A stretch of DNA of 64,000 nucleotides. It comes from Cyclobacterium lianum. Lineage in GTDB: Bacteria; Bacteroidota; Bacteroidia; Cytophagales; Cyclobacteriaceae. Below the pieces are notes generated by a model. That model was not told the DNA's origin. It made no database searches and worked only from the letters and a program-made list of their open reading frames with translations. The DNA lies in the NCBI RefSeq assembly GCF_900143075.1, contig NZ_FRCY01000001.1, forward strand, positions 310,001-374,000, written 5' to 3'. Both the position numbers and the translations under genes were made by a program. Positions 16,301-23,543 of the stretch are shown in pieces (position 1 is the stretch's first letter; each line of letters begins with the position of its first letter).

Positions 16301-17660
16301 AACAGGATCCCTGGATGTTTCTTTGCTGGAGCTCACCGACCCGGAAGTCAGACTCTACCTGGACGAGGCCGGGAAGGCAAGCCTGCTGAAGCCTGGCAAG
16401 GAAAAAGAGGAGTCCGGGCCGCAGGTACTGCAGCGTCTTTTGGTAAGAAATTTCAAACTTCATGGAGGAACACTTTCCTGGATGGACAAGGCAGATACCA
16501 GCAAAGTGACTGGCCTGAATAATCTCAGCCTGATCTTAAGTGACCTGAATTTTGATTTTACTCAAAACCAGACAATTACCACAGATTTCTTCGTTAACGA
16601 AGACTTTCGCTTTGAATTATCTGACTATACGAGAAAATTACCGGACAGCCTCAATCAGGTGAACATCGGAAGGGTACTGGTGTCAGAGGACAGCCTGGTC
16701 ATGCATGATGTGCGGTTTTTTCCCCGTCTGGGGAGATATGCTTACGCCCGTAAGGTGGGCAAACAGACAGACGTAGCAGAGCTGTATATTCCCCGGCTGG
16801 TCATCGATGGTCTGGACGCCGGAAAGTTTGTAGCAGAAGAAAAGCTGGTAGCCCGCTCCATGACCCTGTTTTCCCCCCATGCAGAAGTATTCAGGGACAA
16901 AAGGGTAGCAGAAGACACTACGGTAATAAAACCCATGCCGCAGCAGTTGATGGAAGCAGCCAAAATGGTTCTGGAGCTGGACACGCTTATCGTTTCGGAC
17001 GGCAGACTCAGGTATAGGGAGTTTCCTGAGAAGGGGATGGTCCCGGGAGAAATAAACTTCAACAAGATGAATGCGCGGATGTATCCCTTCAGGTTAGGGG
17101 CATTTGGCAAGGAACGAGATGAGGCTCATATCAATGCCTCCTTTGAGATCAATCATGCCGCCCGGCTCGATGTTGATGTGGCTATGGCGTTCGAGGCTCC
17201 CTATCCCATACAGGTCCGGTCCAGTGTCAATGCTTTTGAGCTCCCGGTAATCAATTCTATTTTGGAATCCAACGCCTTTGTGACCGTAGAAAGAGGCATG
17301 GTGCAGGGGGGCAACTGGCATTTTGTGGCCGACCAGGACAATGCCATCGGTGAGATGACACTCAGGTACAATGACCTCAAAGTACGCCTTCTGGAAGAGC
17401 GTACCCTTCGGGAGGCTGGTGGCCGTAAAGGCATTCTTACATTTGTGATCAATGCGCTGGCCATGCGTAAAAACAATCCCAGGCCCATATTCAAGAGGCT
17501 GGTGTCCTCACCCATTTATGTGGAGCGCATGCCCCATAAATTCGTTTTCAATTATATGTGGAAAGCGACCTTTTCAGGGCTGATGGGCAGTTCTGGCTTG
17601 ATGCAGCCCAAGATCCCCAGAAAGGAAGAGGAGGAAGCCCGTTTTGATCGCGAAGAATGA
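13314..17660 (+). CDS. Giant membrane-anchored AsmA/TamB-like repeat protein
   Basis: 1448 residues from ATG 13314 (a TTG twelve bases upstream is the other option). A basic start (RRNKRKRW) is followed by one transmembrane helix at about residues 22-42, so the rest is periplasmic. The N-terminal pattern and the C-terminal block (residues about 1230-1430, with a FNYMWKATFSG segment) resemble AsmA/DUF748-type envelope proteins. Between them one unit recurs about six times with a period of 170-180 residues: a D-xx-H/N strand (ADSIHRVAA, ADEIHWISG, SDNLHLFAA, ANGRYSIVA, RDSIHTLNF, PDSLNQVNI), then an I-N/V-E strand, L-x-P, an IPxLxxxxVD strand and a closing SPxV strand. Such beta-rich repeat rods carry phospholipid between membranes in the AsmA/TamB group; that role here is inference. 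It stands alone between the ncRNA and pheS. Confidence 0.75.
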   Translation: MSEETLHTKQRRNKRKRWLKITGIVVVLLLILQVGLYFLSDWLFREYVKQQVERISDGKYGVEFDRIYLSLFQLGVFVEGFSLFPADPEIFDRQKIPYYRISLDQLEILDIGYSRSSGSIDIGVLRLTSPVVQARQHSELPGNEDASPLQLLEAEIQKSLGEKVQEIHIRDFYVDQANLLIENFISQKSISASNTNLYVQHIHLSSEEQEQTPFGIQGFELDFDDFEIILADSIHRVAAQKVGISSIEKRINAEMLQVVPDLKQTADVYYEISLDHLELADADIMEMFQTAEVDIGDLNLEAPDFVLYTDRATLESERRTTDLYELIREVLASISIQNLTINQGQFLQRGVNSPNKNRIEAEDIHFAMEDVYIGQDEALRENSFFYARDASLEISRARIALADEIHWISGSDIYLSSFEDRVTINEIELKPLVEEDSLSDVSLFEITVPQLEFANANLRKIYNEKIIDIGELMIRSPDVVIKDILGNSSRAKTSLATTALPQLTQGFLKAIYIQKLEMEEGSLVLDNHLRLRQDSLSFGRIDFVLENFQLDEKQQADSSSRIFLADNLRLEINDYALKLSDNLHLFAADKILIDTHDERLMINGFRLKPHSPDGVLPILERYDKTTVLDIEIPEFLATGVDINRAYFEERLFINHIDIPSPIIRWSKYIPGDQSEQEQLERGDILNLISNYFKEVGIDSLSIEEGTFVYENFANETFRTFAENDIAIKIRNFYLDEDIDPAENRTLFAEEVDVNLNNYLFNIANGRYSIVAERIAFNSAREEINTFNVRLMPNSYLDSKVSIAAVVPELSFSGVDLEAFLFDNTLSLSLLRLSDADVKLSINQDFGEEENAEEQTTKSRNLPKTIDVIQIDSILTSNASFNVAYFQEGKDLDLIKTGINLAIADFMLDSARLSEGDIASFFSNMSLGVDDFSLALRDSIHTLNFSKIELDSRDEQILVENLNVVPNTINGIKGVPILKASVPRVAINTRSLQSFQKTGSLDVSLLELTDPEVRLYLDEAGKASLLKPGKEKEESGPQVLQRLLVRNFKLHGGTLSWMDKADTSKVTGLNNLSLILSDLNFDFTQNQTITTDFFVNEDFRFELSDYTRKLPDSLNQVNIGRVLVSEDSLVMHDVRFFPRLGRYAYARKVGKQTDVAELYIPRLVIDGLDAGKFVAEEKLVARSMTLFSPHAEVFRDKRVAEDTTVIKPMPQQLMEAAKMVLELDTLIVSDGRLRYREFPEKGMVPGEINFNKMNARMYPFRLGAFGKERDEAHINASFEINHAARLDVDVAMAFEAPYPIQVRSSVNAFELPVINSILESNAFVTVERGMVQGGNWHFVADQDNAIGEMTLRYNDLKVRLLEERTLREAGGRKGILTFVINALAMRKNNPRPIFKRLVSSPIYVERMPHKFVFNYMWKATFSGLMGSSGLMQPKIPRKEEEEARFDREE

Positions 17661-17702
17661 CTTTACCTGATTTAAAAGGTAGGTCGCCTCAAAATTTTAT
17701 TT

Positions 17703-17710
17703 TAGATTTG
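17703..17710 (+). promoter_or_regulatory. -7 promoter box of pheS
   Basis: TAGATTTG, exact TAnnTTTG match, 25 bases before the pheS ATG at 17736. Confidence 0.55.
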
Positions 17711-17735
17711 TGGTCTTAAATAGACCAGATTGCGG

Positions 17736-18764
17736 ATGCAAAGCGAAAAAATAGATCAGATCAAGGCGGAAATTGCCGCTGCCGATGCAGTAAGTCCGGA
17801 AGAATTGGAGGCTTACCGGATGCGGTTTATCAGTAAAAAGAGTGTGGTGGGCGCCTTGTTTGCCGAAATGAGGCATATTCCCAACGAAAATAAAAAGGCC
17901 TACGGACAGCAGGTCAATGAAGTTAAGCAACTGGCCGAGGAAAAATTTCAGGAACTGATCCAGCAGGTAGAAAACGCAGGGCAAAAGAAGAGCCATCAGG
18001 ACCTAGATCTGACGCTTCCTCCTACCACCTGGCCTGTGGGTGGTATTCATCCGCTTACTGCTACCCGGCAGCGAATAGTCGAAATATTTGAGAGAATCGG
18101 ATTTAATCTTTCCGAAGGACCGGAGATTGAAGATGACTGGCACAACTTTACTGCCCTGAATTTTCCAGAAAACCACCCTGCCAGAGAGATGCAGGACACT
18201 TTTTTCATTGAGAAAAATCCGGACATTGCTCTGAGGACACACACTTCCTCGGTGCAGGTAAGGGTGATGGAAAGTGAGAAGCCTCCGATTCGCACGCTTT
18301 CTCCAGGCCGGGTATTCAGGAATGAAGCCATTTCAGCTCGGGCCCACTGCATTTTTCATCAGGTGGAGGGATTGTATGTTGATGAAAATGTCAGTTTTGC
18401 CAACCTGAAACAGACCCTTTATCATTTTGCCCGGGAAATGTTCGGCAAGCATACCCAGGTGAGGTTCAGGCCATCCTTTTTCCCTTTCACAGAGCCCAGT
18501 GCCGAAATAGACATTTCCTGCCAGCTTTGTGGAGGTAAAGGCTGTAATATCTGCAAGAACACAGGCTGGGTAGAAATCGGTGGCTCAGGTATGGTGGATC
18601 CCAATGTACTGGAAAATTGTGGCATTGATTCCGAAAAATATACCGGCTTTGCCTTTGGCATGGGTATAGAGCGTATCGCCATGCTGAAGTACCAGATCAA
18701 TGACCTCAGGTTATTTACGGAAAATGATATCCGCTTTCTGCGGCAATTCAGAAGCTTGCTTTAA
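17736..18764 (+). CDS. pheS: Phenylalanine-tRNA ligase alpha subunit
   Basis: 342 residues from ATG 17736 (a TTG six bases earlier is less likely). Catalytic subunit of the alpha2-beta2 enzyme that charges tRNA-Phe. An N-terminal coiled coil (residues 1-90) binds tRNA. Class II motif 2 is visible in LSPGRVFRNEAISARAHCIFHQVEG, broken here to its core FRNE, and motif 3 in AFGMGIERIAMLKY near the C-terminus. SEGPEIEDDWHNFTALN and the Phe-pocket segment VDPNVLENCG are typical of PheS. Four cysteines in CQLCGGKGCNIC form an extra knuckle common in this family. The beta subunit gene pheT is not next to it, as is usual in Bacteroidota. Confidence 0.97.
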   Translation: MQSEKIDQIKAEIAAADAVSPEELEAYRMRFISKKSVVGALFAEMRHIPNENKKAYGQQVNEVKQLAEEKFQELIQQVENAGQKKSHQDLDLTLPPTTWPVGGIHPLTATRQRIVEIFERIGFNLSEGPEIEDDWHNFTALNFPENHPAREMQDTFFIEKNPDIALRTHTSSVQVRVMESEKPPIRTLSPGRVFRNEAISARAHCIFHQVEGLYVDENVSFANLKQTLYHFAREMFGKHTQVRFRPSFFPFTEPSAEIDISCQLCGGKGCNICKNTGWVEIGGSGMVDPNVLENCGIDSEKYTGFAFGMGIERIAMLKYQINDLRLFTENDIRFLRQFRSLL

Positions 18765-18853
18765 GCATGTTGTACTGCGGAAGTAAGGGCAGCGCGATGG
18801 AGTTGCCGCAGACACGTCAGGAAATAGCACTTCAGGCTTGAATACAAAAAACA

Positions 18854-19687
18854 ATGCAATCAATACTTTTACCTATCAAGCGTAACCTGCAAAGCCAATG
18901 GAAGAACCTTCGTTTCCGGCTGAGTGCATCGAATCATCCGGCGTTCATTGCGTTTTACAAGTATCTGTATCAACCGGGAAAGGGTAGTTTGGCCGAATTT
19001 CTAAACCAGTATTCTCAATCCCGTAAAGGTGACTTTACGGTAGTGCAGATTGGCGCAAATGATGGCATTACCCACGATCCCATCCACAAGTTTATCAAAA
19101 GGGACAATTGGAAGGGGGTCTTGCTCGAACCCCAGCCGGACGTATACCACCAATACCTGAAAAAGATCTATGCCAGGAATGAGGGTATCAGAACAGTCTG
19201 TGCGGCCATTGGAGAGGTCGATGGCACCCAGCCCATTTACAAAATAGCGTTTTCCAGCATGCGGTGGGCCACCGGATTAAGCTCTTTTTCCAGGGAAAAA
19301 ATCGAGCAGGCGTTTGAAGACGGCATAGTGGAGATTAATTGTCAGAAATTCGGGATTGAAATTCCAGAAGACAAAGACCAATGGATCAGTCAGGAAGAGG
19401 TGGAGGTAATTGCTCCAGATACCCTGATACAGCGTTATGGGCTCGATCACATAGACCTGCTGCAAATCGATGCGGAGGGCTATGACCTGGAGGTGATCCG
19501 CATATTTGATATACCCAAAAGTCAACCGGAGGCACTTGTTTTTGAAAACGTGGGTTTAAACGAGGCGGATTATGCTTCCTGTCTTGCCCTGTTGCAGGAG
19601 AGCGGTTATGGCACCCGAAAATTCGGCCCCAATACGCTGGCATTGAAAAGATCCAATCCTTTGTTCAACCGATTTTTTGAGGGATGA
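18854..19687 (+). CDS. FkbM-family methyltransferase
   Basis: 277 residues. The SAM-binding motif is VVQIGANDGITHDP at about residue 62, followed by LLEPQPDVYHQYLKK and LLQIDAEGYDLEVIR at about residue 208, the two hallmark segments of FkbM-type O-methyltransferases. These methylate sugars or polyketide/polysaccharide hydroxyls. The stop overlaps the start of the following glycosyltransferase by four bases (ATGA), so the pair likely modifies one surface glycan. Nothing else in the window points to a polysaccharide cluster. Confidence 0.85.
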   Translation: MQSILLPIKRNLQSQWKNLRFRLSASNHPAFIAFYKYLYQPGKGSLAEFLNQYSQSRKGDFTVVQIGANDGITHDPIHKFIKRDNWKGVLLEPQPDVYHQYLKKIYARNEGIRTVCAAIGEVDGTQPIYKIAFSSMRWATGLSSFSREKIEQAFEDGIVEINCQKFGIEIPEDKDQWISQEEVEVIAPDTLIQRYGLDHIDLLQIDAEGYDLEVIRIFDIPKSQPEALVFENVGLNEADYASCLALLQESGYGTRKFGPNTLALKRSNPLFNRFFEG

Positions 19688-20463
19688 AAAGTGTGCTCGT
19701 TTCCGTAGTCATCCCCTGCTACAATCAGGGGAAATACCTTGAGGAAACGGTGCAATCGGTATTGGCCTCCAGCTACCGTCCTTTAGAAGTACTGCTTGTC
19801 AACGACGGCTCCATTGACAATTCGCTGGAAGTAGCATTGAGCCTTCAGAGAAAACATGAAGAACTTACTGTCATTGACCAGGCTAATGGTGGAGTGGCCA
19901 AAGCCAGAAATATGGGAATTAGAGCAGCCAAGGGAGAAATCATCCTGCCTTTGGATGGCGACGATAAGATTTCTGCGGACTACATCGCGGCTGCGGTGGG
20001 GCTGCTAAGGGAGCAGTCTGAGGTAAAAGTAGTCTACTGCAAGGCGGTAAAATTTTCTGAAGCAGGGCAAAAACCCTGGAAATTGAAACCCTTCAGCCTG
20101 GCTGCCCTGGCCAGGGACAATATGATTTTTGTGGCTGCGCTGTTCCGGAAAACAGATGCAGAGGCCGTCGGAGGCTTTTCGGAAGACATGCACATGGGCA
20201 GGGAGGATTGGGAGTTCTGGATCAAAATGCTCAAAAATGGTGGGAAGGTAGTTCAGCTTCCGTTTGTCGGTTTTTATTACCGGATGACGCCGGATAGCAA
20301 GCGGAAAAAGACGGGAACCGGCCGGAAAAAGCGGGAGCGGATTGACTATTTGAATAAAAAGCATGCTGATTTTTTTCAGCGCGAACTCAACGGTCCCCTG
20401 CGCATCCAACGTACCTGGTCCAGGGAATACAATAATTTGTTAAGGTGGGTGGGGAAAATCTGA
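19684..20463 (+). CDS. Family 2 glycosyltransferase
   Basis: 259 residues, GT-A fold. SVVIPCYNQGKYLEETV opens the protein, VNDGSIDNS supplies the nucleotide-binding Asp, NGGVAKARNMG and LPLDGDDKI give the metal-binding DxD at about residue 88, and GREDWEFWIKM provides the catalytic ED near residue 175. No transmembrane helix is seen. Its start overlaps the FkbM gene by four bases. The acceptor and sugar are unknown; methylation by the neighbour suggests a decorated surface glycan. Confidence 0.9.
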   Translation: MKSVLVSVVIPCYNQGKYLEETVQSVLASSYRPLEVLLVNDGSIDNSLEVALSLQRKHEELTVIDQANGGVAKARNMGIRAAKGEIILPLDGDDKISADYIAAAVGLLREQSEVKVVYCKAVKFSEAGQKPWKLKPFSLAALARDNMIFVAALFRKTDAEAVGGFSEDMHMGREDWEFWIKMLKNGGKVVQLPFVGFYYRMTPDSKRKKTGTGRKKRERIDYLNKKHADFFQRELNGPLRIQRTWSREYNNLLRWVGKI

Positions 20464-20489
20464 AACCCCAAACTGTCCCCCAAAATACA

Positions 20490-20525
20490 AAAACCCCAAA
20501 TACAGCATGTAAATGGGGTTTTTTG
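20490..20525. terminator. Bidirectional terminator between glycosyltransferase and tRNA-Arg
   Basis: Stem AACCCC with GGGGTT around an 18-base AT-rich loop, T-run on the right, A-run on the left. It can serve the glycosyltransferase on the plus strand and the tRNA-Arg on the minus strand. Confidence 0.75.
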
Positions 20526-20597
20526 TAGCCTCGACAGGAATCGAACCTGTATCTAAAGTTTAGGAAACTTCTATTCTATCCATTGAACTACGAGGCC
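20526..20597 (-). tRNA. tRNA-Arg (anticodon CCU)
   Basis: On the minus strand the sequence folds to a full cloverleaf: a 7-bp acceptor stem starting GGCCTCG (with a terminal G-U), D arm GTTC...GAAT, a 5-bp anticodon stem (GAAGT with ACTTT, last pair wobble) with loop TTCCTAA, T arm ACAGG TTCGATT CCTGT, and discriminator A. The anticodon CCT reads the rare AGG codon. CCA is not encoded, so it must be added after transcription. Confidence 0.95.
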
Positions 20598-20821
20598 ATG
20601 CTTTTTTGAAGCGGTAACCTATTGAAAAACAGTCCCTAAGGTTTTATTTAAGCCAAAAACAGGGGCTTCTCCCCCGAAAAACACCGCAATTTAAACCATT
20701 ATTTTACTATTTCACAAATAAAATATAGCCTTATTGTACTTTCTGATATTAATGCCTTATCTTTGCAGTCCAAAAATTAAAGATGGACGGGTTCCATCAA
20801 TTCACTAAAAGTCAATATAAT
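20598..20821 (+). promoter_or_regulatory. Promoter region of the rpsP operon
   Basis: TATCTTTG at 20758-20765 is an exact -7 box, with TTG at 20734-20736 in place for a -33 element (21-base spacing). Transcription would start near 20772, giving a leader of about 50 bases before rpsP. The rest of this AT-rich spacer also has to hold the tRNA-Arg promoter on the minus strand, which I could not place. Confidence 0.6.
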
Positions 20822-21451
20822 ATGGCAGTAAAAATCAGATTAGCACGTAGAGGCCGGAGAAAAATGGCCATCTATGATGTAGTAGTAGCTGATGCAAGGG
20901 CTCCACGAGATGGACGCTTTATCGAAAAGATTGGGTCTTATAACCCCAATACTGACCCTGCATCCATTAACATCAACAATGACCGCGCGTTAAAATGGTT
21001 GATGAATGGAGCACAACCCACAGATACGGTAAAAGCCATGCTTTCCTACCGTGGGGTAATGCTGAAAAAGCACCTGCAAATCGGTGTGGTAAAAGGTGCG
21101 ATCAGCCAGGAACAGGCTGATGAGAAATTTCAGGCCTGGCTGGAAAACAAGGAGAAGGCGATCGCAAGTAAGGTAGATAAGATCCAGTCTGCAAAAGATA
21201 GTGCGAGAAAGACCGCATTGGAGGCAGAAGCTGCTAAAAATCAGGCCCGTCTTGATGCCATCAAAAAGCGGGACGAAGAAGCTGCCGCTGCGGTAGCCGC
21301 TGCTGAGGCAGAAGCTAAAGCTGCAGAAGCACCTCAGGAGGAAGCTCCGGCTGAAGAAGCCGCTACTGCCGAATCAGCCAGCGAAGAAAGTCCCTCTGCT
21401 GAAGAAAGCAAAGCGGATGAGTCTGCAGATTCTGAAGAAGACAAAGCTTAA
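20822..21451 (+). CDS. rpsP: 30S ribosomal protein S16 with long acidic Ala/Glu tail
   Basis: 209 residues from [14 protein letters not shown] at 20822; the upstream ATG at 20783 adds 13 non-conserved residues. The first 90 residues are canonical S16 ([29 protein letters not shown], with the split core [12 protein letters not shown]). The rest is a charged helix rich in Ala, Lys and Glu, ending in a strongly acidic, Ser/Glu tail. Such extensions occur in Bacteroidota S16 but this one more than doubles the protein. First gene of rpsP-rimM-trmD-rplS, the conserved ribosome-maturation operon. Confidence 0.97.
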   Translation: MAVKIRLARRGRRKMAIYDVVVADARAPRDGRFIEKIGSYNPNTDPASININNDRALKWLMNGAQPTDTVKAMLSYRGVMLKKHLQIGVVKGAISQEQADEKFQAWLENKEKAIASKVDKIQSAKDSARKTALEAEAAKNQARLDAIKKRDEEAAAAVAAAEAEAKAAEAPQEEAPAEEAATAESASEESPSAEESKADESADSEEDKA

Positions 21452-21465
21452 ATTTTCACTTAGCC

Positions 21466-21996
21466 ATGAACAAAGACAATTGTTTTCAATTGGGCCATAT
21501 CGCCAAAGTTCATGGTTTGCAGGGAGAACTTTTGCTGGTTTTGGATGTGGATTTTCCCGAAGACTATGAGGATCTGCCTCATGTTTTTGTAGAAAAATCA
21601 GGCCGATTGGTACCTTTCATTCTGGAACACATGGTCCCTCAGCCAAACAATAAGTTTTTGGCAAAATTTGAGGAGTTTGACCATGTAGATCAGGTAAAAC
21701 CATTGGTGGGCGCCGGCCTTTTTCTTCCCCTTAGTTCCCTACCGAAACTCAAAGATGACCAGTATTATTTTCACGATCTGGTCGGATTTACCGTGGTGGA
21801 CGAAAATTTGGGGCAACTTGGCGAGGTTCGGGTGATATATGATCTGGAGACCCAGGACTTGCTGGGAATGGAATACCAAAACAAAGAGGTGCTTATCCCG
21901 ATTCAGGAAGGAATCCTGCAAAAAGTAGATAAGGCAGAGAAAAAAGTTTTCTGCCGGCTGCCGGAAGGCTTGCTTGACATTTACCTGGAAGACTGA
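21466..21996 (+). CDS. rimM: 16S rRNA processing protein RimM
   Basis: 176 residues. RimM binds S19 and helps mature the head of the 30S subunit. The N-terminal beta-barrel opens with [15 protein letters not shown], the family signature, and the C-terminal PRC-barrel has [18 protein letters not shown] and [15 protein letters not shown]. It lies 14 bases after rpsP and ends one base before the trmD start, in the standard order. Confidence 0.96.
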   Translation: MNKDNCFQLGHIAKVHGLQGELLLVLDVDFPEDYEDLPHVFVEKSGRLVPFILEHMVPQPNNKFLAKFEEFDHVDQVKPLVGAGLFLPLSSLPKLKDDQYYFHDLVGFTVVDENLGQLGEVRVIYDLETQDLLGMEYQNKEVLIPIQEGILQKVDKAEKKVFCRLPEGLLDIYLED

Positions 21997-21997
21997 T

Positions 21998-22723
21998 ATG
22001 CGGGTGGATATCATTACGGTGCTGCCGGGCCTGCTGGAGGGTCCCTTTTCGCACTCTATTTTAAAGAGAGCAGAAGAAAAGGGGCTGGCAGAAGTGAGGC
22101 TCCATGACCTGAGAAAGTATGGTATCGGCAAGCAGAAAAGTGTAGACGATTATGCTTTCGGCGGGGGCGCGGGAATGGTCATGATGGTAGAACCCATCAT
22201 TCGCTGCATTAGCGATCTGAAAGACCAGCGCGACTACGATGAAGTCATCTACATGAGTCCGGATGGAGAACGTTTCACTCAGTCCATGGCCAATGGACTC
22301 TCTCTGAAGCAAAACCTGATCATACTCTGCGGCCATTATAAGGGGGTCGATGAGCGGGTGCGGGAGCACCTGATTACCAGAGAAATCAGTATAGGGGATT
22401 ACGTGCTTTCAGGTGGAGAGTTGGCCGCTGCGGTAGTGACGGATGCAGTCATCCGGTTGCTCCCGGGGGTGTTGAATGACGAGACTTCTGCATTGACAGA
22501 TTCTTATCAGGATGGCCTTTTGGCTCCGCCCGTATATACCCGGCCGGCAGACTATGCCGGGTGGAAAGTGCCTGAAGTACTCTTGTCGGGACATGCGGCC
22601 AAAATAGAATCCTGGAGATTTGAACAATCGGTGCGCCGAACCAGAGAAAGACGACCAGATTTACCTGCTGGTACTCCAACTTTGGAAAAGGGCGATAACA
22701 TAGAAGATAAAAAGGATAAATAA
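21998..22723 (+). CDS. trmD: tRNA (guanine-37-N1)-methyltransferase
   Basis: 241 residues from ATG 21998 ([11 protein letters not shown]); the longer frame from 21974 overlaps rimM. It methylates G37 next to the anticodon, preventing frameshifts. The SPOUT knot is visible: YGGGAGM-type loop here as [10 protein letters not shown], then [12 protein letters not shown], and [18 protein letters not shown], the SAM-binding trefoil segment. [20 protein letters not shown]-type C-terminal motif is present. Third gene of the ribosome-maturation operon. Confidence 0.97.
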   Translation: MRVDIITVLPGLLEGPFSHSILKRAEEKGLAEVRLHDLRKYGIGKQKSVDDYAFGGGAGMVMMVEPIIRCISDLKDQRDYDEVIYMSPDGERFTQSMANGLSLKQNLIILCGHYKGVDERVREHLITREISIGDYVLSGGELAAAVVTDAVIRLLPGVLNDETSALTDSYQDGLLAPPVYTRPADYAGWKVPEVLLSGHAAKIESWRFEQSVRRTRERRPDLPAGTPTLEKGDNIEDKKDK

Positions 22724-22780
22724 GACAATCAAGGATATCCGAAGGGTATCCATATCAGCGAGAAGCAAAATAGTAAAGCA

Positions 22781-23146
22781 ATGAGCGAACTACTTAAATT
22801 CGTAGAAGAGGATTACAAAGACGCAAGGTCAAAATTTCCTGCTTTCAAAGCCGGAGATACGGTAAACGTCCACGTGAAAATTACTGAAGGTACCAAAGAG
22901 CGTATCCAGCAATTTCAGGGGACTGTAATCCAAAGGAAAAATGTCAACACTAACGGTGAGACATTTACTGTAAGAAAGGTATCCAACGGGATTGGAGTGG
23001 AAAGAATTATTCCCATCATCTCTCCCAGTCTGGAAAAAATTGAAGTGCTCCGGGAAGGAAAGGTAAGAAGGGCAAGACTTTTCTACCTGAGAGGAAGACA
23101 AGGAAAATCTGCCAAGATCAAGGAGAAAATCAGGTTGAAAAAATAA
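22781..23146 (+). CDS. rplS: 50S ribosomal protein L19
   Basis: 121 residues. L19 sits at the 30S/50S interface. [31 protein letters not shown] and [18 protein letters not shown] are family motifs, and the C-terminus ends in a basic run ([13 protein letters not shown]). Last gene of the operon, followed by a strong terminator. Confidence 0.98.
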   Translation: MSELLKFVEEDYKDARSKFPAFKAGDTVNVHVKITEGTKERIQQFQGTVIQRKNVNTNGETFTVRKVSNGIGVERIIPIISPSLEKIEVLREGKVRRARLFYLRGRQGKSAKIKEKIRLKK

Positions 23147-23173
23147 GGATCAACTTACTGGTAGCATAGGATA

Positions 23174-23198
23174 AAGGGGCCACTCGGCCCTTTTTTTT
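23174..23198 (+). terminator. Terminator of the rpsP-rplS operon
   Basis: GGGGCC/GGCCC stem with a four-base loop (ACTC) and eight T. Confidence 0.9.
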
Positions 23199-23543
23199 AT
23201 GCCCGGGGGCCAGCAAGATACCTGCCTTTATCCTGTAGATGGGGCCTGTAGGTACCAGGAATTCAGGCAGATCTGTCTGGAGAGCCTTTGCGGTTGTTTA
23301 CGCTTTGGAGAAGCTGAAAGCTGATCCAGTTTTCCGGGTTGTAGTTTTTTTATTTCTGTGGCATTTCCTCCCAGAATCTTTAATTTTTGCTTATTAAATT
23401 TAAAATATACCATATATATTACTTTTTATTTAGTTTTATACCGCTATATAATTTTAATTAAACAGGATAGTGCAGGATAGTATTTCTAGGGAATATGGGT
23501 TTATTTAAAATCATGAACCGATTTTAACCAAACTCAAAAAACA
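23199..23543 (+). promoter_or_regulatory. Upstream region of the first SusC gene
   Basis: Non-coding, AT-rich on its right side. It holds a perfect tandem direct repeat, CAGGATAGT at 23463-23471 and again at 23473-23481 (ten-base period, one helical turn), about 60 bases before the ATG: a plausible regulator site. No exact TAnnTTTG box is present; a near match (TAATTTTA) lies near 23450. Confidence 0.4.
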
